64,000 nt of DNA from an uncultured Crocinitomix sp. (GTDB taxonomy: Bacteria > Bacteroidota > Bacteroidia > Flavobacteriales_D > Crocinitomicaceae), in the NCBI GenBank assembly GCA_937136425.1, contig CAKZON010000114.1:20795-84794 (forward strand), in the 5' to 3' direction. The translations under genes were made by a program, and so were the position numbers. Below the pieces are notes generated by a model. It was not told where the DNA came from. It did no database searches and saw nothing but the letters and a program-made list of their open reading frames with translations. Below are positions 42,115-51,032 of the stretch, one piece after another. Position 1 is the stretch's first letter. Each line of letters begins with the position of its first letter.

Positions 42115-42903
42115 ATGATATTATTATCTAAAATATTAAAACAACCAATAATCGCTAAGAAAGAACTTGTACTTGAGTTAATCTCTTATATTGATTTAAC
42201 AACTTTAAGTGAATCTGACACCAAAGAAAGTGTTTTAGAACTAGTAAAAAAAGCAAATAAAGGATTTAAGGGCACACATCCAGCTGCAATATGTAGCTAC
42301 GCCCGTTTTGGAAATTTAGTTCAAGAAAACCTTACCCCACCTATGCAAACAGTTGTGGTTGGAATGGGGTTTCCGTCTGGGCTAAGTACAACAGAAGAAA
42401 AAATTATTGACGCTGAAACCATAGAGAAATCGGGCGCACAGGAACTCGATATTGTTTTGAATCATACCGATTATTTTGAAAACAACTACAATAAAATAAC
42501 TACCGAAATAAAAAAAGTTAAAGCTGCACTTAAAGGAAAACACTTAAAAGTCATATTAGAAACTGGCGCGTTAAAAACAGCTGAAAATGTAAAAAAAGCA
42601 AGTAAAGTTGCTTGCAATGCAGGCGCAGATTTTATTAAAACGTCAACAGGTAAAATTCCTATAGGGTCAACTCCTGAAGCGGTATATGAAATGTGTTTGG
42701 TTATTTCGGACTATTATAAAAAAACTGGGCGCCGAGTAGGCATTAAACCCTCTGGTGGAATTCGCACATTTGAAGATGCTGCCCTCCTTCACTTAATAAT
42801 AAAAAGCACACTTGGAAATGATTGGCTAAACCCAACCTTATTTAGAATTGGAGCAAGCTCATTATACGATAACTTGATTGAAAAATACAAGGAACTATCA
42901 TGA
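42115..42903 (+). CDS. deoC: Deoxyribose-phosphate aldolase
   Basis: 262 residues, E. coli-type DeoC. YIDLTTLSESDTKESV opens the barrel, the Schiff-base lysine is in ADFIKTSTGK, and the second lysine in VGIKPSGGIRTFED. It splits deoxyribose-5-phosphate to glyceraldehyde-3-phosphate and acetaldehyde. It overlaps cysQ by four bases (ATGA), so they are translated together, though the pathways are not obviously linked. Confidence 0.93.
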   Translation: MILLSKILKQPIIAKKELVLELISYIDLTTLSESDTKESVLELVKKANKGFKGTHPAAICSYARFGNLVQENLTPPMQTVVVGMGFPSGLSTTEEKIIDAETIEKSGAQELDIVLNHTDYFENNYNKITTEIKKVKAALKGKHLKVILETGALKTAENVKKASKVACNAGADFIKTSTGKIPIGSTPEAVYEMCLVISDYYKKTGRRVGIKPSGGIRTFEDAALLHLIIKSTLGNDWLNPTLFRIGASSLYDNLIEKYKELS

Positions 42904-43706
42904 AGAAAAAAAACATCCAAATTGACTGGATAAAGGCAGCCGTTACTGCAGCCAAAGAAGCATCTGAAGCTATCCTTAAAATTTATGACACTGGATTTGA
43001 AGTTGACTTAAAAGCAGACCAATCTCCAGTTACGGTGGCTGATAAAACATCTAGTCAGATAATTTCTAAACATCTTAGCAAAACTAATATTCAGATTATC
43101 TCTGAAGAAGAAGAAGCGGCTAGTTATACTGAAAGACAAAAACAAGAATATATTTGGATTATAGATCCACTTGACGGAACAAAAGAGTTTATTGCAAAAA
43201 ATGGTGAGTTTTGCATTTGCATTGCCTTAGTAAAAAATGGCAATCCTATTTTCGGTCTTATTGCTGCGCCTATTGAACAAACCATTTTATTAGGTGGCAA
43301 AGAAATTGGTGCTTACTATTTTAATTACCAAACGACTGATTTTTTAGTTGATGATTACAAAGTTCCTCAACTAAGTATCAATACTCAAAAAACAATTGCG
43401 TATTCTCGGTCGCATTTTTCAAATAAAGCACAGCAAGTAATTGATGCAATTACAGAAAAACATGGCATGCCTCAATTCATAAAAAAAGGAAGCGCATTAA
43501 AGTTTATTGACCTAACACTGGGCAAAGCAGACTTTTACCCAAGACTTGCTCCAACCATGGAATGGGATATTGCAGCAGGGCAGGCAATTTACGAGTCCGT
43601 TGGTGGTGAAGTACTCGATTTTACTAACTTTGAACCTTTAAAATACAATAAAGAAGATTTGTACAATCCTTTTTTTATTGCAAAAAACAAAGAATTAAAC
43701 ATTTGA
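42900..43706 (+). CDS. cysQ: 3'(2'),5'-bisphosphate nucleotidase CysQ
   Basis: 268 residues of the inositol-monophosphatase fold. Metal-binding E70 (IISEEEEA), DPLDGTKEF at 89-96 and EWDIAAGQAI near the end are intact. It removes the 3'-phosphate from PAP (3'-phosphoadenosine 5'-phosphate), recycling the by-product of sulfate activation and sulfotransfer. Eight bases upstream of gmd; a role in recycling PAP from sulfation of a fucose-containing polysaccharide is an inference. Confidence 0.92.
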   Translation: MKKKNIQIDWIKAAVTAAKEASEAILKIYDTGFEVDLKADQSPVTVADKTSSQIISKHLSKTNIQIISEEEEAASYTERQKQEYIWIIDPLDGTKEFIAKNGEFCICIALVKNGNPIFGLIAAPIEQTILLGGKEIGAYYFNYQTTDFLVDDYKVPQLSINTQKTIAYSRSHFSNKAQQVIDAITEKHGMPQFIKKGSALKFIDLTLGKADFYPRLAPTMEWDIAAGQAIYESVGGEVLDFTNFEPLKYNKEDLYNPFFIAKNKELNI

Positions 43707-43713
43707 ATATCAT

Positions 43714-44802
43714 ATGAGCAAAGTAGCATTAATAACGGGAATAACAGGCCAGGATGGAGCGTATCTGGCTGAACTTCTATTATCAAAAGGATATATTGTT
43801 CATGGAATTAAGCGAAGATCATCCTTATTCAACACGGATAGGATTGATCATTTATACCAAGACAAACATGAGTCTGGAGTTCGTTTATTCTTACACTATG
43901 GTGATCTAACTGACGCTACCAATCTTATTCGGTTAGTTCAGGAAATTGAACCGGATGAAATCTACAATTTAGCAGCAATGTCTCATGTAAAAGTTTCTTT
44001 TGACACGCCTGAGTACACTGCAAACACAGATGCCTTAGGAACATTAAGACTTTTAGAAGCAATCCGTATTTTAAAAATGGAAAAAGATGTAAAGCTATAC
44101 CAAGCTTCTACATCCGAACTGTATGGAAAAGTAGTTGAAACACCGCAAAGTGAAACAACCCCCTTTTATCCAAGAAGCCCTTATGCAGTTGCAAAACTAT
44201 ATGCATTTTGGATTATTAAAAACTATAGAGAAGCATACGGCATTTATGCTTGTAACGGAATCCTTTTCAACCACGAAAGCCCTTACAGAGGAGAAACCTT
44301 TGTTACGCGTAAAATAACCAGAGCTGTAGCCAAAATTAGCTTAGGACTTCAGGAAAAATTATACTTAGGTAATCTAGATGCTCAACGTGATTGGGGACAT
44401 GCAAAGGACTATGTATACGGTATGTGGCAAATGATGCAACAGGACAAAGCAGATGACTATGTGTTAGCAACAGGCGAAACGCATCCTGTAAAAGAGTTTG
44501 TTGAAAAATCATTTAACCACGTTGGAATAGAAATGCGCTGGGAAGGTGAAGGAATTAACGAAAAAGGATATAACAAAGCTACGAATGAAGTTTTGGTTGA
44601 AGTTGATGAAAAATACTTCCGTCCAACTGAAGTTGATCTTTTATTGGGAGATCCAACTAAAGCCAACACAGAGTTGGGATGGAAAACAACCTACTCTTTT
44701 GACGAGCTTGTAAAAGAAATGGTTGAGGCAGACGTAGCCTTATTTAAACGCGACAAATACCTCATGGATGGAGGTCATAAAATATATCATCAAAACGAAT
44801 AG
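43714..44802 (+). CDS. gmd: GDP-mannose 4,6-dehydratase
   Basis: 362 residues, extended SDR. The NADP loop is LITGITGQDGAYLAELLLSKG, then GIKRRSSLFNTDRIDHLYQD, QASTSELYGKV and the catalytic YxxxK in YPRSPYAVAKLYAFW, followed by LFNHESPYRGETFVTRKITR. It turns GDP-mannose into GDP-4-keto-6-deoxymannose, the first step to GDP-L-fucose. fcl lies five bases downstream. Confidence 0.97.
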   Translation: MSKVALITGITGQDGAYLAELLLSKGYIVHGIKRRSSLFNTDRIDHLYQDKHESGVRLFLHYGDLTDATNLIRLVQEIEPDEIYNLAAMSHVKVSFDTPEYTANTDALGTLRLLEAIRILKMEKDVKLYQASTSELYGKVVETPQSETTPFYPRSPYAVAKLYAFWIIKNYREAYGIYACNGILFNHESPYRGETFVTRKITRAVAKISLGLQEKLYLGNLDAQRDWGHAKDYVYGMWQMMQQDKADDYVLATGETHPVKEFVEKSFNHVGIEMRWEGEGINEKGYNKATNEVLVEVDEKYFRPTEVDLLLGDPTKANTELGWKTTYSFDELVKEMVEADVALFKRDKYLMDGGHKIYHQNE

Positions 44803-44807
44803 CAAGC

Positions 44808-45746
44808 GTGGATAAAGCATCAAAAATTTACATTGCAGGTCATAACGGAATGGTTGGATCTGCTATATTAAGATTATTGCAGAAAAAAGGTTATTCTAAC
44901 CTGATATGCAAAAGCTCTAAAGAACTAGATTTACGCAATCAAGCAGCCGTGCATCATTTTTTTGAAACGGAGAAACCTGAATTTGTGTTTTTAGCAGCTG
45001 CAAAAGTGGGTGGTATCTTAGCTAACAATAGCTATAGAGGTGAGTTTTTATACGACAACCTCATGATCACAGCTAATATTATTCAGGCCGCGCATCATTT
45101 TAAAGTTGAGAAATTACTTTTTTTAGGATCTTCTTGTATCTACCCAAAAATGGCTCCCCAACCTTTAAAAGAAGATTATCTTTTAACAGGAGCCTTAGAA
45201 GAAACTAACGAACCTTATGCCATTGCCAAAATTACCGGGATTAAACTTTGCGAAACTTATCGCGATCAGTATGGAGATAATTTCATTTCTGCTATGCCCA
45301 CCAATCTATATGGCCCAAATGACAATTACCACCTCAAAAACTCGCACGTTTTACCTGCATTAATCAAGAAATTTCATCAAGCCAAAGTTAATGGCGAACC
45401 TCATGTAGAAATATGGGGCACAGGAAACCCGAAGAGAGAGTTTTTACATGTTGATGACCTTGCAGAGGCCTGCTATTTCCTTATGGAAACATATAATGAA
45501 AAACAATTTGTAAATATTGGTACTGGAGAGGATATCTCGATTAAGGATTTGGCTTTAAAAGTAAAATCAATTGTGGATTATAAAGGTGAATTAAAATTTG
45601 ATTTAACGAAACCTGATGGCACTCCACGAAAATTAATGGATGTTTCTTTCATTCATGACAAAGGATGGAAACACAATATTGATTTAAACGCTGGTATTCA
45701 AAACACTTACGAGCAAGCTTTGCATGATGGCGTGCTAAACAATTAA
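44808..45746 (+). CDS. fcl: GDP-L-fucose synthase
   Basis: 312 residues with a GTG start at 44808. SDR motifs IYIAGHNGMVGSAILRLL, LAAAKVGGILANN, LFLGSSCIYPKMAPQPLKED and the YxxxK in PYAIAKITGIKLCE. It epimerises and reduces the product of Gmd to GDP-L-fucose with NADPH. Directly after gmd, so an operon; the product probably feeds the surface polysaccharide genes that follow. Confidence 0.97.
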   Translation: MDKASKIYIAGHNGMVGSAILRLLQKKGYSNLICKSSKELDLRNQAAVHHFFETEKPEFVFLAAAKVGGILANNSYRGEFLYDNLMITANIIQAAHHFKVEKLLFLGSSCIYPKMAPQPLKEDYLLTGALEETNEPYAIAKITGIKLCETYRDQYGDNFISAMPTNLYGPNDNYHLKNSHVLPALIKKFHQAKVNGEPHVEIWGTGNPKREFLHVDDLAEACYFLMETYNEKQFVNIGTGEDISIKDLALKVKSIVDYKGELKFDLTKPDGTPRKLMDVSFIHDKGWKHNIDLNAGIQNTYEQALHDGVLNN

Positions 45747-45801
45747 TTCTGCATCTCATTTTTGAAACTAAATTGATCTAAACACGTACCTTCTAACGGT
45801 A

Positions 45802-47397
45802 ATGCGCAATTTATTAAATACCACACTCCTACTCTTGCTCACAGCAATTACTGGTATTGCGCAAAATTATTTACCCAACAATAACTATTACCAAACAGAG
45901 GCTGAACGTCTATTAATTCATGCAAAAAACGACAGTTCTTATTACAATCAACATGTCAGCTTACGCCCAATATTAGACACACGCACCAATCGCGACTCTA
46001 TTTTTGCAATACCGGACAAACAATACTATTGGGTAACACAAAAACTGTTTAAAGAAAACCTAATTATTTTTAAAGGACCTGGTTTTTGGTGTAGCATTGA
46101 CCCCATACTTGATTTGGAATTGGGCGGAGATTTATCAGCTGATTCGTTGGAGAGGCTTTATTGGAATACCAGAGGGATTCGCGTTCAAGGGCGTTTTTTA
46201 AACAAAGTTGGTTTCACCACCTCATTTTATGAAAACCAGGCCTTATTACCTGGATACATGAACGATTATGTTGATGCTCATGGAGAGTTTTTCCCCAACA
46301 GCATAAACACTAACTACATTCAAAATAACGCTGTTGTACCAGGTTACGCAAGAACGAAGGTGTTCAAAACAACAGGTTACGATTTTGCATTTGCCCAAGG
46401 AAACATCTCTTATGTACCTAGCGAATTTGTTAATTTTCAAGTAGGAAATGGAAACCATTTTATTGGGAATGGATACCGCTCTCTTCTCTTGTCAGATTTT
46501 ACAGCAAATTATCCTTTCGCAAAAATTGAAGCCAACTTCCTTAAAGGTCGCATTCAATACAATGTTATATATGCTCTGCATCAAAATTTGTATCGTTTGC
46601 ATGTATTTACTACACCAGAGGCCACATATGAAAAGAAAATTGGCACCTACCATTATTTAGACATTTCCTTATCTAAAAATATTCAAGTTGGAATTTTTGA
46701 AGGTAAACTTTGGCGCAATGTTGACTCTTTAGGTTCGCACAAACCAGACTACGCTTATCTTAGTCCAATTATGTTCACTACTCCGCGAACAAAACAATTC
46801 GACAATAGTGGTTTTAATTCCATATTAGGTTTTAATGCTTCAATCAATTTTGGCAATAATCGTTTGTATGGGCAGGCAGTAATTGACGCAGGAACATTGG
46901 GCGCTTTTCAGTTAGGTTATAAATTCTATAATTTAGGTGGTCATAAACTTGACGGTGGTGTAGAATTTAACCATGCCGAGCTCAACACATACCTCTCTAC
47001 AGACAAACGATATAATTATTCGCACTACAACTTGCCATTGGCACATCCATACGTTAATGGATTCAACGAACTAATCATTCACTTTACATATCAGCACAAT
47101 CGTTTCTTTTTCAGTAACCGAATCAACTATTCGCAGCGTATCCAAAACGACTCAACTGCAATTGGCAATAATATTTTACAACCGTTATATAACGGCACAC
47201 CAGCAACTCCAAATCGATTAGACTACATAGCGTACAACCAATTTGAAATGGGGTATAGGTTTAATAAATCGAATAATTTCCAAGCCTTTTTTGGATTATT
47301 GACACGAAGTGATTTAGATGCAGACAATAACCCTCTTACGAATTACGCGTATATTGGAGTTAGAACACGGTTAAAGAATAAATACCTTGATTATTAA
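45802..47397 (+). CDS. Wzi/RemB-like outer-membrane barrel protein, copy 1
   Basis: 531 residues with a signal peptide (LLNTTLLLLLTAITGIAQN). The body is aromatic and barrel-like, and contains NFQVGNGNHFIGNGYRSLLLSDFTANYPFAKIEANF, a pattern I associate with the capsule assembly Wzi family and the gliding protein RemB of flavobacteria. It ends with IGVRTRLKNKYLDY. It could anchor or help export a surface polysaccharide. The WecA-like gene starts three bases later and a paralogue follows, forming a clear set with gmd-fcl upstream. Confidence 0.75.
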   Translation: MRNLLNTTLLLLLTAITGIAQNYLPNNNYYQTEAERLLIHAKNDSSYYNQHVSLRPILDTRTNRDSIFAIPDKQYYWVTQKLFKENLIIFKGPGFWCSIDPILDLELGGDLSADSLERLYWNTRGIRVQGRFLNKVGFTTSFYENQALLPGYMNDYVDAHGEFFPNSINTNYIQNNAVVPGYARTKVFKTTGYDFAFAQGNISYVPSEFVNFQVGNGNHFIGNGYRSLLLSDFTANYPFAKIEANFLKGRIQYNVIYALHQNLYRLHVFTTPEATYEKKIGTYHYLDISLSKNIQVGIFEGKLWRNVDSLGSHKPDYAYLSPIMFTTPRTKQFDNSGFNSILGFNASINFGNNRLYGQAVIDAGTLGAFQLGYKFYNLGGHKLDGGVEFNHAELNTYLSTDKRYNYSHYNLPLAHPYVNGFNELIIHFTYQHNRFFFSNRINYSQRIQNDSTAIGNNILQPLYNGTPATPNRLDYIAYNQFEMGYRFNKSNNFQAFFGLLTRSDLDADNNPLTNYAYIGVRTRLKNKYLDY

Positions 47398-47400
47398 CGG

Positions 47401-48486
47401 ATGAAAGACTACCATTTAGTATTAGCTTTTATTACTGCTTTCAGTGTTGTGCTGCTTGCAACTCCGTCATTGATCAAAGTGGCGAAACTCAAACATTTAG
47501 TTGACGAACCGCTAGAAGCACGTAAAAAACATGCTATTAGCATTCCGACAATTGGAGGAGTAATTATTTTTAGTGCTTTTATTTTCTCAACTTTTTTATG
47601 GCTTCCTGTTCATGAACCAAGTGTAATTGAAGGTATGAGTCAGTTCATGTTCTTAATGGCAAGTTTAATCTTGCTATTCTTTGTTGGAGTTAAAGATGAC
47701 ATTATAGGTATGTCTCCAATGAAAAAGTTAATTGCGCATGTTATGGTTGGATTTATTCTAGTTGTAATGGGAGGAATTAAAATTAGTAGTTTTCATGGTT
47801 TACTTGGAATGGATATCATTTTACCTGATTATGCCAGTATATTATTATCGATCTTCATTTATATTGTAATCGTTAATTCAATCAACCTTATTGATGGTGT
47901 TGACGGATTAGCTTCTGGAGTTGGTTTAATTTCAACCATTGCTTTTGGGTTATGGTTTGCATTTATAGGAGACATCCATTGGGCTCTGATTTCATTCTCA
48001 ATGTCAGGCGCATTGCTTGGTTTTTTAGTATTCAACTTTAATCCTGCCCGCATATTTATGGGAGATTCAGGATCTCTAATCATTGGCGCTGTTATCAGTG
48101 TTTTAGCCATTCAACTCATTGAATCTCCAACTGAAAAACTAACCGCATTAGGATATCAAAATGTTTCAACCCCGGTATTAGCTATGTCAATCTTAGCTTA
48201 CCCATTACTTGACACATTACGTGTATTCATTATTAGAACCTTAAAGGGAAAATCTCCACTAAGTGCAGATAGAAACCACCTACATCACAAATTACAAGAC
48301 CGTAAAATGGGGCATAAAAAAACGGTAATTATTATTTACATTTTCAGTTTAGTAATGATTGCTCAGGCCTTTTTCATTCAATTTGAAAATCCTAATTATA
48401 GCTTTTTCATTAGTTTCGGAATTGCCATGTTATTTACGCTAATAGTATTTATAGGCGCCAAGAAAAAAAACAATGCAGGTAGTTAA
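47401..48486 (+). CDS. WecA/MraY-family undecaprenyl-phosphate sugar-1-phosphate transferase
   Basis: 361 residues, about ten transmembrane helices. Family motifs are FVGVKDDIIGMSPMKKL (Asp-Asp, Mg), NSINLIDGVDGLASGVG, FNPARIFMGDSGSLIIG and ADRNHLHHKLQDRKMGHKK, the HIHH-type loop of the WecA/TagO branch. It would load a sugar-1-phosphate, probably a GlcNAc type, onto undecaprenyl phosphate to start a polysaccharide. It overlaps the downstream barrel gene by 14 bases and is flanked by two barrel paralogues. Confidence 0.92.
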   Translation: MKDYHLVLAFITAFSVVLLATPSLIKVAKLKHLVDEPLEARKKHAISIPTIGGVIIFSAFIFSTFLWLPVHEPSVIEGMSQFMFLMASLILLFFVGVKDDIIGMSPMKKLIAHVMVGFILVVMGGIKISSFHGLLGMDIILPDYASILLSIFIYIVIVNSINLIDGVDGLASGVGLISTIAFGLWFAFIGDIHWALISFSMSGALLGFLVFNFNPARIFMGDSGSLIIGAVISVLAIQLIESPTEKLTALGYQNVSTPVLAMSILAYPLLDTLRVFIIRTLKGKSPLSADRNHLHHKLQDRKMGHKKTVIIIYIFSLVMIAQAFFIQFENPNYSFFISFGIAMLFTLIVFIGAKKKNNAGS

Positions 48487-50029
48487 ATATATACTCATAT
48501 TGCTTTTTATGTTGAGCATTAGTGCTCATGGTCAACTTGAATTCAAGAATATGCATTATCGGCACCGTCTTGAAAAATCTGTCCCCTATTTTAAATTAGA
48601 CAAACGAAACCACAGCTCTATATTCCCCGTTTTAGAATCTTCTGTTTATTCTCAAAAAGGAGAGCATTCAAAAACAGACCGTGGCTATCTCAACCTAACT
48701 AATGCAAACAAAGAAACTGGAAATCGTCCATATTCATTCAAAGTATATCCATTAATTGCATTAGGCACAGGTTTAAATGCTCAAAACCAACAAGGAATTG
48801 ACTTACAATTGACAACCGGTTTAGGTGCCGCGATTGATTTTACAGCTGGGAAATTCTTAATTTCAGGAAAACTCCTTCCATACGCCACTAAAGGTGGTTT
48901 TGTCCGCGACTCTATTTACCAAAGCGTTAATTATGACCCAGGCGCAAGTCGAGCCATATTTGAAAATGGATTCTTACAAAGCGAATTATTATTAGCATAT
49001 CGCCCCAATCGTTTTTTTACTTTTATTGGCGGACAAGGCAAAAACAGCTTTGGAGAAGGTTATCGATCCTTGATACTTTCTGATAACGCCATGGCAAATC
49101 CATTTTTCAAAATTGAAACAACCTTTGCTAACGTAAAATATGTCAATCTCTATCAGATATGGAAAGACAACACAATTGATCCATCAGACAAAAGCTTAGA
49201 TAAAAGGAAATTTGCAGCCATGCATTATATTAGCTGGAATATCACTAAATCTTTTAATTTAAGTGTATTTGAAACAGTTATTTGGCAAGCGAATGACACC
49301 TTAATCAACAGAGGATTTGATCCGAATTACATTAATCCAATTGTGTTTTATCGCCCAGTTGAATATGGAAATGGATCTGCAGACAATGTGCTTTTAGGTG
49401 CTAATTTAAGCTACAAGTTTGACGAAAACCACTCTGTTTACACTCAAATAATATTTGATGATTTTTTACTGAGAGAACTACGAGCACGTTCTCGTTGGTG
49501 GGCTAATAAATATGGTTTTCAGTTAGGGTATAAATCACGCGATTTTTTAGATTACGACAACCTTTATTTCCAAACAGAATTTAATATGGTGCGCCCGTTC
49601 ACTTTCTCTCACAAACACTCTGGACAAAGTTATGGTAACCTCAATGCCTCTGTAACGCATCCTGTTGGCGCCAATTTTTTTGAAGTATTAAATATTGTTT
49701 CTTACCAACCTAAAAAAATTCGGTATACCAATAAATTAACCTATACGGCATATGGTGTTGACAGTTCTGACGTTAGTTATGGACAAAATATATTTGTATC
49801 CTACAGCAACCGTGAAGGGAAATATGATCATTTAGTAATGCAAGGTTATCGGAAAAATGTTTTGAACGAAACTTTTATTGCTGAAATTCCAATTCTTCCT
49901 AAAATAAATCTCTATGCCAATTTAACTTATAATTGGAGAATGGAAATATCAGAGACAGGCACGCAACACAATCATGCTATTTTGTTTGGGCTTCGTTCGA
50001 GAATTTGGAATAGTTATACGGATTTTTGA
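48473..50029 (+). CDS. Wzi/RemB-like outer-membrane barrel protein, copy 2
   Basis: 518 residues, signal peptide (YILILLFMLSISAHGQ). FIGGQGKNSFGEGYRSLILSDNAMANPFFKIET is the counterpart of the copy 1 motif. Elsewhere the two differ strongly (YGFQLGYKSRDFLDYDNLYFQTEF, NHAILFGLRSRIWNSYTDF), so the duplication is old. The C-terminal aromatic strand fits an outer-membrane barrel. Overlaps the WecA-like gene, so the order barrel, transferase, barrel is one transcript. Predicted role: surface polysaccharide attachment or secretion, or gliding. Confidence 0.75.
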   Translation: MQVVKYILILLFMLSISAHGQLEFKNMHYRHRLEKSVPYFKLDKRNHSSIFPVLESSVYSQKGEHSKTDRGYLNLTNANKETGNRPYSFKVYPLIALGTGLNAQNQQGIDLQLTTGLGAAIDFTAGKFLISGKLLPYATKGGFVRDSIYQSVNYDPGASRAIFENGFLQSELLLAYRPNRFFTFIGGQGKNSFGEGYRSLILSDNAMANPFFKIETTFANVKYVNLYQIWKDNTIDPSDKSLDKRKFAAMHYISWNITKSFNLSVFETVIWQANDTLINRGFDPNYINPIVFYRPVEYGNGSADNVLLGANLSYKFDENHSVYTQIIFDDFLLRELRARSRWWANKYGFQLGYKSRDFLDYDNLYFQTEFNMVRPFTFSHKHSGQSYGNLNASVTHPVGANFFEVLNIVSYQPKKIRYTNKLTYTAYGVDSSDVSYGQNIFVSYSNREGKYDHLVMQGYRKNVLNETFIAEIPILPKINLYANLTYNWRMEISETGTQHNHAILFGLRSRIWNSYTDF

Positions 50030-50101
50030 TCTGTTCGTAGAATAAGCAACTCTTTTAGAATCATTCTAATTAAAATTCACTGAATTATAATTGAATTTTA
50101 T

Positions 50102-50109
50102 TAAATTTG
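50102..50109 (+). promoter_or_regulatory. -7 element of the cytochrome oxidase assembly operon
   Basis: TAAATTTG exactly matches TAnnTTTG, 21 bases before the ctaB ATG at 50131. The nearest TTG (50091) is too close to be a standard -33 element. Confidence 0.42.
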
Positions 50110-50130
50110 CAGCCAAATTACCAGACAAGA

Positions 50131-51027
50131 ATGGTTGCAGAAGAATCCGCTATAGAGAAAACTCGAACACCCTCAAAAATGAAAGATTACGCTCTTTTAT
50201 TAAAATTGCGCTTAGCATTTTTAGTGGTTTTATCTGCCATTTCAGGCTATCTATTTGTCGGTGGTGGATTTGGGGTTGACTTTTGGCTGTTGATTTTAGG
50301 TGGTTTCTTAATTACAGGTGCATCTAACGGATTTAATCAAGTAATTGAGCGCGATTTAGACAAAAAAATGTCGCGGACTTCTAACCGTCCTTTACCAACA
50401 GGGCGTATGTCGGTTAACGAGGCGGTAATTGTCTCTTCACTTTCAGCTATTATTGGTGCATTCTTACTTTTTCAAATTAATTATTTCGCAGGTGTTTTAG
50501 GAATATTAGCTTTAGTGCTGTATGTTTTGATTTATACACCTATGAAACGTATTTCGCCATGGGCTGTATTTGTTGGAGCTTTTCCTGGCGCAATTCCTCC
50601 AATGTTAGGAGTTATTGCTTATACAGGCACATTTAGTGACAAGGCCGGAATGATAGCAGGAATGATGTTTTTCATTCAGTTCATTTGGCAGTTTCCACAT
50701 TTTTGGGCAATTGCATGGGTTTTAGATGAGGATTATGCCAAAGGAGGCTTTTCTTTACTCCCAAGTAAAACAAGAAAATCAAAACGCTCAGCATTTCACA
50801 TTTTAATTTACACCTTATTTATGGTGCCTGTGAGTTTAATTCCATGGGTGCTTGATTTAACGGGAGATGTAACACTTGTAATAGGAACAATTGCTGGTGC
50901 ATGGTTCTTTTTATATGCCTACAAACTCTACTTAAACTTAGATGATAAGTCGGCTAAAAGTCTCATGTTTGCTTCATTCATTTATTTGCCAATCATACAA
51001 TTTTTGTACGTTTTTAATAAATTCTAA
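50131..51027 (+). CDS. ctaB: Protoheme IX farnesyltransferase (heme O synthase)
   Basis: UbiA-fold membrane protein of about 298 residues. The ATG at 50131 (MVAEESAIEK) is chosen; an upstream TTG overlaps the promoter element. The prenyl-diphosphate/Mg motif is NGFNQVIERDLDKKMSRTSNRPLPTGR, with further family marks YTPMKRISPWAVFVGAFPGAIPP and FIQFIWQFPHFWAIAW. It farnesylates heme B to heme O for the cytochrome c oxidase whose subunits follow. Confidence 0.95.
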   Translation: MVAEESAIEKTRTPSKMKDYALLLKLRLAFLVVLSAISGYLFVGGGFGVDFWLLILGGFLITGASNGFNQVIERDLDKKMSRTSNRPLPTGRMSVNEAVIVSSLSAIIGAFLLFQINYFAGVLGILALVLYVLIYTPMKRISPWAVFVGAFPGAIPPMLGVIAYTGTFSDKAGMIAGMMFFIQFIWQFPHFWAIAWVLDEDYAKGGFSLLPSKTRKSKRSAFHILIYTLFMVPVSLIPWVLDLTGDVTLVIGTIAGAWFFLYAYKLYLNLDDKSAKSLMFASFIYLPIIQFLYVFNKF

Positions 51028-51032
51028 CGACT

